This document shows, one piece after another, positions 34,812 through 42,403 of a DNA stretch of 64,000 bases. How positions within the stretch are numbered: position 1 is the first letter of the stretch; each line of letters begins with the position of its first letter. Source of the stretch: Propioniciclava sp. MC1595 (GTDB taxonomy: Bacteria; Actinomycetota; Actinomycetes; Propionibacteriales; Propionibacteriaceae); contig NZ_CP071870.1 of the NCBI RefSeq assembly GCF_017569205.1, positions 62,001-126,000 on the forward strand, in the 5' to 3' direction. Under the pieces are notes generated by a model. It searched no databases and was not told the origin of the DNA. It was given only the letters and a program-made list of their open reading frames with translations. Made by a program: the position numbers and the translations under genes.

Positions 34812-34880
34812 AAAGTGCTTCCTTCGCGTGGGGTGAGTGGGACTTCGCAATCACATTCTCCCAAGCCGGAAGCACTTTCG
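34812..34880 (-). promoter_or_regulatory. Inverted repeat that can hide the transposase start site
   Basis: GAAAGTGCTTCC (34812-34823) and GGAAGCACTTTC (34869-34880) are perfect 12-bp arms. In mRNA read from outside the IS, the GGAAGC in front of the GTG start would be paired with the upstream arm, which could lower translation; transcripts starting inside would lack that arm. Confidence 0.5.
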
Positions 34881-34973
34881 CTGTTCAAACCACCGAGTCA
34901 GACCCCACCCTCATGAAAGCGCGAGGCTAGGGTTGGGAGGTAGTGCCCACATCGACCCGGGGGAGGAACCTCC

Positions 34974-35471
34974 ATGAACACCACGGACCTGAAGACCACG
35001 CCGCTGGCCATGACGGGGGCGCTGACGGCCGCGTGCGCCGTGTCCGGCTCGCTGGCCACCGATCCGAAGTCCGCGTGGTACTCGGGGCTCGACAAGCCGC
35101 GTTGGCAACCCCCCGGGTGGCTCTTCCCGATCGTCTGGACGGCCCTCTACACCGACATCGCGGTCACGTCGGCGGCCGCGATCAAGAGCCTGCACGACGC
35201 CGGCGACCAACGCCGCGCCCGGGACTTCCAGGCAGCCCTGGTGGTCAACCTCCTGCTGAACCAGGGCTGGAGTTGGGCGTTCTTCCGGGCGCACCGGCTG
35301 CGCCCTGCCACCGTGGTCGCGGCGCTGCTGGCCGCGAGCGCGATCGACCTCACGCGGAGGGCCGGCGCGACCGGACGGAGCCGTGCGATCGCCCTGGCGC
35401 CCTATGCGGCCTGGTGCTCCTTCGCGACGATCCTGACCGCGGAGATCGCCCGTCGGAACCCGCGCGACTGA
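34974..35471 (+). CDS. tspO: TspO/MBR-family membrane protein
   Basis: A 165-residue protein with five membrane spans. Family landmarks are WYSGLDKPRWQPPGWLFPIVWTALY (start of span 2 with the conserved Pro-Pro and Trp residues) and LLLNQGWSWAFF in span 3. TspO proteins bind porphyrins such as heme and protoporphyrin and are linked to light and oxidative stress. GGAGGAA precedes ATG 34974. It begins only about 40 bases from the end of the IS1380 element, so its native promoter may have been replaced by the insertion. Confidence 0.9.
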   Translation: MNTTDLKTTPLAMTGALTAACAVSGSLATDPKSAWYSGLDKPRWQPPGWLFPIVWTALYTDIAVTSAAAIKSLHDAGDQRRARDFQAALVVNLLLNQGWSWAFFRAHRLRPATVVAALLAASAIDLTRRAGATGRSRAIALAPYAAWCSFATILTAEIARRNPRD

Positions 35472-35511
35472 GCCGCCGGGCCGAGGCGGCACCCACGGTG
35501 GGGCCCCCGGC
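35471..35511 (+). terminator. Possible terminator after tspO
   Basis: CCGCCGGG (35471-35478) and CCCGGCGG (35504-35511) form an 8-bp stem directly at the tspO stop codon, with further G/C pairing inside. Confidence 0.4.
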
Positions 35512-35606
35512 GGAGCCCCCTCGGAGGTACCCCCACGGGTGAGGCGTGGTGCGCGGCGTCCCCGCAAGACTGGGACGCCACAGCCACCACGAGCCGAGGA
35601 GGAACC

Positions 35607-35661
35607 ATGGCGGACAAGGGTCTCAACGATCTCTTCAAGGACACGCTGCGCGACGTTTACT
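35607..35661 (+). pseudogene. YciE-type (DUF892 ferritin-like) gene, only the 5' end
   Basis: GAGGAGGAACC precedes ATG 35607, and the first 18 codons (MADKGLNDLFKDTLRDVY) match the start of YciE/YciF-type ferritin-like proteins. The reading frame then enters the ISL3 end (GGCTCTTC at 35662) and stops. The rest of the gene is not in the window. Confidence 0.65.
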
Positions 35662-36028
35662 GGCTCTTCATACCTGCGGTGGGTCCAGGGTGAGTCCGCC
35701 GCCGACGAGGAGCATGCGTAGCCGGTAGTTCTCTCGGTTCCGGAACCCTCGGGCGATGCGGCGGTGGAGCTCGATGAGCCCGTTGATTGCCTCGGTGCCG
35801 CCGTTGCTGGCGCGGTCGGTGTCGAAGTAGGCCAGGAACGCGTCCTTCCACTGTCTCAAGGTTCGGCCGAGGCGGGCGATCTCGGGGATGGGGCAGGACG
35901 GGAAGCCGTCGACGACCTGCTCGGCGAGCTGGCGGCCGGCTGCCGGGTCGGGGTGGGCGTAGGCGGCTCGGACGCGTTGGGCGCACTGCCAGGCGATGTG
36001 GACGGCGTCGTGGCGTTCATCGGCGGCG
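35662..36028 (-). pseudogene. ISL3-family transposase, C-terminal fragment
   Basis: The left tip GGCTCTTCATACCTGC is the typical ISL3 end. About 115 codons of the transposase C-terminus follow on the minus strand (DTDRASNGGTEAINGLIE, RIARGFRNRENYRLRML), ending at 35668. The 5' part is lost where the IS3 element begins at 36029, and it is not found on the other side of the IS3. Confidence 0.85.
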
Positions 36029-36102
36029 TGAGGTTGACCCCGTAACCCGGACACCGACTTGGCGGGTTCCCTTGTCGGGGACCGCCGGAGAGGATGTCCT
36101 CG

Positions 36103-36423
36103 ATGGGATCGACGAGGAAGAGAAGGACGTACACGCCGGAGTATCGGCGGGAGGCCGCGCATCTGGTGATCGACACCGACCGGACGATCGCAACCGTCGC
36201 CGGCGAGATCAACGTGGGTGCGCAGCTGTTGGGCCGCTGGGTCCAGCAGGAGCGCGACCGGATCGGTGCCCCACCGGAGGCGCCGCTGGACGCCTCGGAG
36301 CGGGCCGAGTTGGAGCGGCTGCGGCGGGAGAACACCGAGCTGCGGTTGGACAACGAGTTCCTGGGAAAAGCCGCGGCCTTCTTCGCAGCGAAGAACACTC
36401 CCGGCAGGAGTGCTTCGAGGTGA
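36103..36423 (+). CDS. IS3 OrfA (transposase N-terminal protein)
   Basis: A 106-residue protein with a helix-turn-helix (TYTPEYRREAAHLVIDTDRT ... GRWVQQER) and a leucine-zipper-like C-terminus (ERAELERLRRENTELRLDNEFL). ATG 36103 has GGAGAGG nine bases upstream; ATG 36094 touches that site and is less likely. A possible -1 frameshift site, GGGAAAAG, lies at 36363-36369 in the block encoding NEFLGKAAAFF, as in other IS3 members, and would make the OrfAB fusion. Confidence 0.88.
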   Translation: MGSTRKRRTYTPEYRREAAHLVIDTDRTIATVAGEINVGAQLLGRWVQQERDRIGAPPEAPLDASERAELERLRRENTELRLDNEFLGKAAAFFAAKNTPGRSASR

Positions 36424-37313
36424 TCGACGCGGAGAAGGCGAACTACACGATCAGCCGGATGTGCCGGCTGCTCAAGGTTGATCGGCGCCGCTACTACGAA
36501 TGGTGTCGGCGCCAAGCGGCCGGGCGTACCCGGGCCGAGCAACGGCGGGCTGAGCTGACCAGCAAGATCGTGGAGTTCCACAAGGCCTCTGATGGCACCT
36601 ACGGGGCGCCGAGGATCCTGCACGACCTGCGCGACGCCGGGGAGACGGTGTCGGTCAAGACGGTCGCGAAATGCATGCGGCAAGCCGAGATAGCCGGGAT
36701 CAGCCCGCGTACCTGGCATCCCCCGACCACGGTGCCCGGCCCGAACCCCGACCCGGCACCCGACCTGGTCAAGCGCCGGTTCGACCAAGGCCGCCGCGAT
36801 GCCGCCTGGTTCTCCGACATCACCTACCTGGCCACCGGTGAGGGCTGGGCCTACCTGTGCACCGTCCGTGACGGCCACACCCGCCGGGTCCTGGGCCGCA
36901 CCGTCGCCGACCACCTCAGGGCCGACCTGGTCGAGGATGCGCTCCGCCAGGCCGTCGCCCTACGCGGCGAGTTGCCCGGCAAAGTCATCTTCCACGCCGA
37001 TCGGGGCTGCCAGTACACCAGCCAGCAGCTGGCCGACCTGTGCGGCGAGCTGGACCTGCTCCGCTCCATGGGACGCACCGGGGTGTGCTGGGATAACGCG
37101 GCCGCCGAATCGTTCTGGTCAACGTTCAAGAACGAGTACTACCACCGGCACGTGTTCGCCACGATCGGCGCCGCCCGCCGCGGCGCCTACACCTGGATCG
37201 ACGCCTGGTACAACGCCCGCCGACGCCACTCCAGCATCGGCTACCTCAGCCCACTACAGTACGAACACCACCTGGCCCGACAGGCCGACCAGACGGCCCT
37301 CCAAGCCGCCTGA
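36420..37313 (+). CDS. IS3 OrfB (DDE integrase domain)
   Basis: A 297-residue catalytic part. The HTH_21-like start (YTISRMCRLLKVDRRRYYEW ... YGAPRIL) leads to the rve integrase core with DDE residues in WFSDITYLA, FHADRGCQYTS and DNAAAESFWSTFKNE, and ends RRHSSIGYLSPLQYE. GTG 36420 overlaps the orfA stop (GTGA); true production is expected as an OrfAB frameshift fusion. The frame is intact. Confidence 0.92.
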   Translation: MIDAEKANYTISRMCRLLKVDRRRYYEWCRRQAAGRTRAEQRRAELTSKIVEFHKASDGTYGAPRILHDLRDAGETVSVKTVAKCMRQAEIAGISPRTWHPPTTVPGPNPDPAPDLVKRRFDQGRRDAAWFSDITYLATGEGWAYLCTVRDGHTRRVLGRTVADHLRADLVEDALRQAVALRGELPGKVIFHADRGCQYTSQQLADLCGELDLLRSMGRTGVCWDNAAAESFWSTFKNEYYHRHVFATIGAARRGAYTWIDAWYNARRRHSSIGYLSPLQYEHHLARQADQTALQAA

Positions 37314-37351
37314 CCAAACAACCACCTGTCCGGGATTCGGGGTCAACCTCA

Positions 37352-37476
37352 GCCGCGCCGCGCTCGCCGAGCAGCGGGCCGCGTGGCAGACCGTGGACGC
37401 CGCCCTCCGCGCGCTCTGGCACGACGCCACGCGCACCCTCACACCCATCGCCCGTCCCCTTGGAGGCCTCGCATGA
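37352..37476 (+). pseudogene. PadR-family regulator, C-terminal remnant
   Basis: Directly after the IS3 end, about 40 codons (ALAEQRAAWQTVDAALRALW to GGLA) read like the C-terminal helices of a PadR regulator. The stop overlaps the next start as ATGA (37473-37476), and the next gene is of the permease-prefix family that is usually preceded by padR. The DNA-binding half has been lost. Confidence 0.65.
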
Positions 37477-38834
37477 CCACCCCCACCCGCGTCGACGAAC
37501 TCGTCGGCCAGTGGCGCACCGAACTCCTCGGACGCCGCGGCATCGACCCCGCCGACGCCGACGAGCTCGAGGACCACCTCCGCGGCCACGTGGACGCCCT
37601 CACCGCCGCCGGCCTGACCCCCGACGAGGCGGTGCTGGTCGGCGTCCAGCGGCTGGGCCCGCAGCACGCCATCGCCGCCGACCTCGCTCGCGAGCACGCC
37701 GACCGGCTGTGGAAGCAGCACGTCGGCGTCCGGCCCGAGGCGGGGGAGGGGCGCCGGAGCATGCTCGTCATGCTGGTGTTCGCCGTGCTCGCCGGGTTCG
37801 CCGTGCAGATCCCGTTCGGGCTGCTCATGACCACGGCGGACGCTGAACAGGGAGTGCCCCGCCTGTTCGCGATCGGGCTCGTGGCCCTCGCCGCGGTGGC
37901 GACGGCGTACCTCGCGTGGCTGCGGCGTCCACCGGTCGTGAAGGTCGTCGCGGGGGTCGGCGTCCTGTTGGGCGCGGTGCTGCTGGCGCTCCTGGCCTAC
38001 CCGTTCGCCCAACCGTTCGACACGCAGCTGCTGGCCCTGATGCACGCGGTGATCCTGCTCGCGCTGGCCCTCGGCGCCGTGCACCTCGGCCCCGACTGGC
38101 GCGTGGTCGACCGCTGGATGGACTACCTCCGCTTCCTCGGCGAGTGGCTCATCTACTACGTGCTGCTGGCGCTGGGCGGCGGCGTCCTGCTGGGCCTGGC
38201 GCTCGGCGTGCTGGCGCTCGCCGGCATCAGCCCCGACGTCGTGATCGGCCAGTGGATCTACCCCATGGCCATCGGCGGCGCGGTGATCGTCGCCGCGTGG
38301 TTGGTCGAGGCCAAGCAGGGCGTCATCGAGAACATGGCCCCCGTGCTCGCCGCGGTGTTCACGCCGCTGTTCACCCTGCTGCTCGTCGTGTTCCTGGCCG
38401 TGCTGCTCGCGACCGGCAACGCGGCGGACGCCGACCGCTGGGTCCTCATCCTCGTCGACCTGGTGCTCGTCGTGATCGTCGGGCTGCACCTCTACTGGGT
38501 GTCGGCCCGCACCCCCGGACGCCCACCCGGTTGGGCCGACCGCCTGCAGTTCGCGATGGTCGTCGTCGCCCTCCTCGTGGACGCCGTGGTGCTCGCCGCC
38601 ATGGCCGGACGCATCGGCGAGTACGGCGCCAGCCCCAACAAGCTCGCCGCCCTCGGCGAGAACCTCGTCCTGCTCGGCAACCTCGCCGGCGCGGCGTGGC
38701 TGTCGCTCGGGGTGCTGCGCCGGCGGCGTCCGTTCGTCGACCTGAGCCGCTGGCAGTGCCGCTACCTGCTGGTCATCGGCGTGTGGGCCGCGTTCGTGGT
38801 GTTCGTGCTGCCGGTGGTGTTCGGGTTCCGGTGA
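37473..38834 (+). CDS. Permease-prefix-domain membrane protein
   Basis: A 453-residue protein. Residues 5-75 are the permease prefix domain 1 (VDELVGQWRTELL ... DELEDHLRGHVDALTAAGLTPDEAVLVG), followed by about ten membrane spans from residue 90 to the end. Such proteins are encoded with PadR regulators and have no proven function; some are parts of MacB-like permeases. Its regulator is now only a remnant, so control from the native promoter is probably lost. Its stop codon touches the stop of the next, convergent gene. Confidence 0.8.
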   Translation: MTTPTRVDELVGQWRTELLGRRGIDPADADELEDHLRGHVDALTAAGLTPDEAVLVGVQRLGPQHAIAADLAREHADRLWKQHVGVRPEAGEGRRSMLVMLVFAVLAGFAVQIPFGLLMTTADAEQGVPRLFAIGLVALAAVATAYLAWLRRPPVVKVVAGVGVLLGAVLLALLAYPFAQPFDTQLLALMHAVILLALALGAVHLGPDWRVVDRWMDYLRFLGEWLIYYVLLALGGGVLLGLALGVLALAGISPDVVIGQWIYPMAIGGAVIVAAWLVEAKQGVIENMAPVLAAVFTPLFTLLLVVFLAVLLATGNAADADRWVLILVDLVLVVIVGLHLYWVSARTPGRPPGWADRLQFAMVVVALLVDAVVLAAMAGRIGEYGASPNKLAALGENLVLLGNLAGAAWLSLGVLRRRRPFVDLSRWQCRYLLVIGVWAAFVVFVLPVVFGFR

Positions 38835-41252
38835 TCAGCGGCGGCTGCGCCCGCGCAGCCAGCCGACGACCCACAACCCGCCCGCGACGAGCAGCAACGC
38901 CCCACCCGCGGCCGCGAGGTGGAGGCCGCGGCTCGTGCCGGTGCGCCACACGCGCACCTCGAACGACGCCTCGTGGGGGTTGCCCGCCTCGTCGAGGCCC
39001 CGCAGCACGATCGTGTGCGTGCCCGGCGCCAGGTCGGGCGGCAGGGTGACGAACCCTTCCGGACGCCGCGTGTCCGGGTTCACCGGCAGCGCCCCCAGCG
39101 GGATCGGCAGCGAGTTCACCGTGACCGTCACGTAGACCGTGGCGAACTCGCACTGCTCGATGCACAGGCTCACGTCGACGCTCTGGCCCGGCTCGGTGAC
39201 GATGTTGGGCAGGGTGAGCGCCGGGCCGGCCGCGCCGAGGGTGGTCGGCGTGTCGACCCGGCGCATGCCCCCGCGTGCCGCCGGCCAGACCTTCAGGTCG
39301 CGGTAGTCAGCCGGGTGGGCGGTGAGGTCGAGCGGCTCGACCGTGCGCGACCACTCGACGAGGCTCGCCGCGATGTAGGCGTGCCCCGCGGCGTTGGGGT
39401 GCATGAGCTCCTGCTTCGCGGCCGGGGAGCTGTTGTGGTACCAGATCTTCACCGCCGACGCCGGGCCTTCCCACCGCAGCGGGTTGATGTAGGTGTCGTC
39501 GCCGTCGCAGAGCGTGTGGTCGGGCAGGAAGGCGTACTCGACCGGGCTGGCGAGCTGCACCGGCACCCCGTCGGCCGCCGCCGCGGCGACCGCCTCGCGA
39601 ACGGTCTTGTTCAGCTCGCCGACGAACTGGTTGGCCAGGGTGAGCTCGTGCGGCGAGATCCACAGGAAGCAGCCCGCGCCGCCCGCCGCCGGGATCGGCC
39701 GCACGTACGGCAGCACGACCACCTGGGCGATCTTGCCCTCGCGCTTGGCGATCGCCACGGGCGCGTTGACGACCGCGTTGACCTCCTTGTAGGCGTCCTT
39801 GATGCGGGCGCCGAGCGTGCGCCACTCGATGGCGGGGCGCGTCGGCGGCGCGTCGTCAGCGGTGGAGTTGAGCATGTAGTCGGTGACCACCTGCCCGAAG
39901 CCCACGTCGTTGCCGCCGAGGGTCATCAGCACGAGGTCGGGCGGGTTGTCGGAGGCGGTCAGCTCAAGCAGTTGCAGCAGCTGCGGCTTCACGGTGCCCA
40001 TCGAGTTGGAGCCGCTGTTGCGGTTGTCGTTGGCCATCGCCCAGTCGTCGTAGACCGCGCCCGAGCAGGCGACCATGGCGGCGTCCGGGAAGAGCACCCG
40101 GCCGTACGCCTTCGCCGACCGGTGGCACCACCACTCGCGATGCGGCATCGACGAGTCGTAGTCACCCGCGCCCTCGCCCGAGGAGTACGAGTCGCCCATG
40201 ATGACGACGCTCTTCGCCTCGGAGAAGATGCGTCCGCCCGAGGCGACGGTGGTGCCCGACGTCAGCCGCACCGTGCCCGTCTCGCTCGCCACCGGCACGC
40301 CGCCGGCCACGAGGCTCGCCTTCCACGTCACGGGTCCGTCGGCCGTCGCCATCGGGTAGAGCAGCAGGGTCTTCTCGACGGACGCCCCCACGTCCAGGTT
40401 GCCGAGGGGGATCGTGCCGAGCGGTTCGGACTCGATGCGGCGGGCCGCGTCACCGGAGTGGAAGGTGACGACGAGGGAGGCGTCCGGGATGAGGGCGCTG
40501 CCGGTCGCGGTGACCTTGACCTTCATCTCGGCGGCGAGGTCGCGGGAGCGCCCGGTGACGCGGGGGAGCGTCGCGGGCAGGCTGACGTCGAGGTCGGCCC
40601 CGTAGGAGGAGGCGCGACGGACGGCGTCCACGAGGCCGGCGACGTCGTCGACGGTGGTCGACGTGCCGCCGGTGCCCCGGGCGAGGCAGGCGAGCGACGC
40701 GTCCCCGTCCGGGGTGTTGTTGAGGCTGACGGTGTGGATGCGCAGCTTGATGCCCTGCTGGTCGAGCATCGGCACGACCGAGCAGACGTCGTTCGACTCG
40801 CCACAGTTCGCCTCGCCGTCGGTGACGAGCACGACCTGCGCGTTCTCGTAGCCGTTGTTCTTGACGTTGCGCATGATCTCCTTGAGCGCCGGCACAGTGG
40901 GGGTGTTGCCGGTGGCGCTCAGCAGGTTCACGGCGAACTGGGCGTTGCCCTGGTTGACGCGCGCCGGGCGGATGTTGAACCGGCCGGCGGGGCAGCCGTC
41001 GACCATCTTCCGGCTGCCCGGGAACGTGTACAGCGCGAACACCTGGTCGGACTGCAGGCCCGTGATGAACGACCGCGCGGCCGCCTGGGCGGCCTGGAGG
41101 CGCTGGCCCTCCATGGAGCCGGAGACGTCCATGACGAGGTAGACCGGCACCGCGCTGTGCGGGTTGCGGGTCTCGGCGGCGGCGGGCAGCGTGGCGAACC
41201 CCAGGGTGACGAGCACCGTGGCGAGGGCGGCGAGCAGGCGGCGCATGGTCAC
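38835..41252 (-). CDS. Secreted von Willebrand A / SGNH-hydrolase fusion, membrane-anchored
   Basis: An 805-residue exported protein. Signal peptide 1-27, then a vWA domain (about 35-215) with a complete MIDAS start DVSGSMEG and TDGEANCG, a beta-rich linker, an SGNH lipase/esterase domain (about 350-640) with GDSYSSGEGAG (nucleophile Ser), GGNDVGF and HPNAAGHAY (catalytic His), a C-terminal Ig-like part with paired cysteines and a membrane span at about 777-797 followed by RGRSRR. It could deacylate a lipid or glycan at the cell surface and bind a partner by metal adhesion. It overlaps the PASTA/NPCBM gene by ATGA. Confidence 0.85.
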   Translation of the reverse strand: MTMRRLLAALATVLVTLGFATLPAAAETRNPHSAVPVYLVMDVSGSMEGQRLQAAQAAARSFITGLQSDQVFALYTFPGSRKMVDGCPAGRFNIRPARVNQGNAQFAVNLLSATGNTPTVPALKEIMRNVKNNGYENAQVVLVTDGEANCGESNDVCSVVPMLDQQGIKLRIHTVSLNNTPDGDASLACLARGTGGTSTTVDDVAGLVDAVRRASSYGADLDVSLPATLPRVTGRSRDLAAEMKVKVTATGSALIPDASLVVTFHSGDAARRIESEPLGTIPLGNLDVGASVEKTLLLYPMATADGPVTWKASLVAGGVPVASETGTVRLTSGTTVASGGRIFSEAKSVVIMGDSYSSGEGAGDYDSSMPHREWWCHRSAKAYGRVLFPDAAMVACSGAVYDDWAMANDNRNSGSNSMGTVKPQLLQLLELTASDNPPDLVLMTLGGNDVGFGQVVTDYMLNSTADDAPPTRPAIEWRTLGARIKDAYKEVNAVVNAPVAIAKREGKIAQVVVLPYVRPIPAAGGAGCFLWISPHELTLANQFVGELNKTVREAVAAAAADGVPVQLASPVEYAFLPDHTLCDGDDTYINPLRWEGPASAVKIWYHNSSPAAKQELMHPNAAGHAYIAASLVEWSRTVEPLDLTAHPADYRDLKVWPAARGGMRRVDTPTTLGAAGPALTLPNIVTEPGQSVDVSLCIEQCEFATVYVTVTVNSLPIPLGALPVNPDTRRPEGFVTLPPDLAPGTHTIVLRGLDEAGNPHEASFEVRVWRTGTSRGLHLAAAGGALLLVAGGLWVVGWLRGRSRR

Positions 41253-42259
41253 TCGCCCAGCTGGTCGAGCTTGTCGGGGTCGCCGACGAGCCGGATGTCG
41301 CCCAGCACCAGCACCGGCCGCGGGGACGCCTCGGGCCCCGTCACCTCGATGCGCAGCCGCAGCACGTCGCGCACGGGGACGCGCAGCGGCTGGGAGGTGC
41401 CGAACGCCACGTCCATCGTGGCCAGTTGGGTGCCGTCACCGAGGACGCGGACGGTCGCCGACCCCACGCCCCCGGTGTCGAGCATGCCGATGGTGGCGTC
41501 GAGGAAGGTGGCGTGGCGTCCGATGGCGTACTCGAGGTGGGCCGGGCGATCGGGCCGGCCCGGCGTGCACGTCAGCGCGAGGGCGTGGAGCGTGCCGTTG
41601 ACGGTCTGGTCCTTGGCGCGGCTGCAGGCGGTGTAGGTGACGGCGTCGAGGTCGGTCAGCGCCATCGCCTCGCCCCCGTCGGAGACCTTCAGCACCACGT
41701 TGACCGGCATCGGCTGGCCGGCGGCCGGCTCGGTCGAGAGCACCACGCCGGCCGGCTGGTCGGCGGTGGTGACGCGGTCGACCTGTGCGACGCCGAAGAG
41801 GTCGGTGACCGACCGGCGGGCGTCGTCGGCGGGCTTGCCGGCGAGGTCGGGCATGGTGACGGGCTCGCTGAGGGTGAGCTGGGCCGTGGCGTGGTCGAGG
41901 GGGAGCTGCTCGTGCGGGTCGGGTTGCTGCCTGACGACGTACCCCTGCGGGCCGGCCGCCGGAACGGTGTCGGTGGTCACCTGTGCGGCCGTGAACCCCG
42001 CCGACGCGATGACGGCCCGTGCCGACGCGACGTCGAGGCCCAGCACGTGCGGGAACCGCGCGGTCGTGGCGGCCTCGGCCGCCTGCTCCTCGGGGGCGAC
42101 CACCACCTGCTGCGTCACCCGCGCCGGCCAGACGACCTGGCCCAACCCGGCTCCGGCCACCAGGAGCCCCAGCGTGCCGACGACGGCGGCGGCGATCTTC
42201 AGCCTGCGTCCCGGCTTCGCTGCGCGGGGCGTGGGCTCGTGCGTGTCAGGGTGCTGCAT
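41249..42259 (-). CDS. PASTA-domain membrane protein with NPCBM-like domain
   Basis: A 336-residue protein with a short basic cytoplasmic start, a span at about 23-45 and two PASTA domains (PHVLGLDVASARAVIASAGF and MPDLAGKPADDARRSVTDLF with following strands). The last 130 residues (AVTYTACSRAKDQTVNGTLH ... HATFLDATIGM) look like an NPCBM/CBM51-type sugar-binding domain. PASTA domains bind muropeptides. GGGAGGAACC precedes ATG 42259. It is the first gene of a coupled pair with the vWA-SGNH protein, so the two may form one cell-wall complex. Confidence 0.82.
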   Translation of the reverse strand: MQHPDTHEPTPRAAKPGRRLKIAAAVVGTLGLLVAGAGLGQVVWPARVTQQVVVAPEEQAAEAATTARFPHVLGLDVASARAVIASAGFTAAQVTTDTVPAAGPQGYVVRQQPDPHEQLPLDHATAQLTLSEPVTMPDLAGKPADDARRSVTDLFGVAQVDRVTTADQPAGVVLSTEPAAGQPMPVNVVLKVSDGGEAMALTDLDAVTYTACSRAKDQTVNGTLHALALTCTPGRPDRPAHLEYAIGRHATFLDATIGMLDTGGVGSATVRVLGDGTQLATMDVAFGTSQPLRVPVRDVLRLRIEVTGPEASPRPVLVLGDIRLVGDPDKLDQLGE

Positions 42260-42403
42260 CGGTTCCTCCCAGATCTCAGTGGGACTGTATCGAGGGAGGG
42301 TGGCCGCGTGAGGACGTTTCGCGGCGGCGTCCGGGGGAGGGGATGTTTTCTCTTGTGGGACTGTGGAAATGGGCGCATGCTGGAGGGTCTCCGGAAGGGG
42401 GCC

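Larger units (their letters stand above)
33239..34931 (-). mobile_element. IS1380-family insertion sequence
   Basis: The ends are suggested by terminal repeats: CCTAGCCTCG-N2-CTTTC at 33239 and its inverse GAAAG-N2-CGAGGCTAGG ending at 34931; the outer ten bases match perfectly. One transposase fills the element. I could not find a convincing target duplication, so the exact ends are approximate by a few bases. Confidence 0.75.
36029..37351 (+). mobile_element. IS3-family insertion sequence
   Basis: Terminal inverted repeats TGAGGTTGACCCCG-N3-CCCGGACA (from 36029) and TGTCCGGG-N3-CGGGGTCAACCTCA (to 37351). It has two overlapping frames, orfA and orfB, as usual. The flanking triplets (GCG left, GCC right) do not make a target duplication, and the flanks belong to different broken genes. 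Confidence 0.9.

Noticed and set aside
36026-37354. IS3 target-site duplication
   Set aside because: GCG on the left and GCC on the right differ, and the two flanks are from different genes, so a normal insertion duplication is not supported.
38919-41636. A plus-strand open frame of 905 codons opposite the vWA-SGNH gene
   Set aside because: It crosses two real minus-strand genes and has no signal, domain or ribosome binding site.
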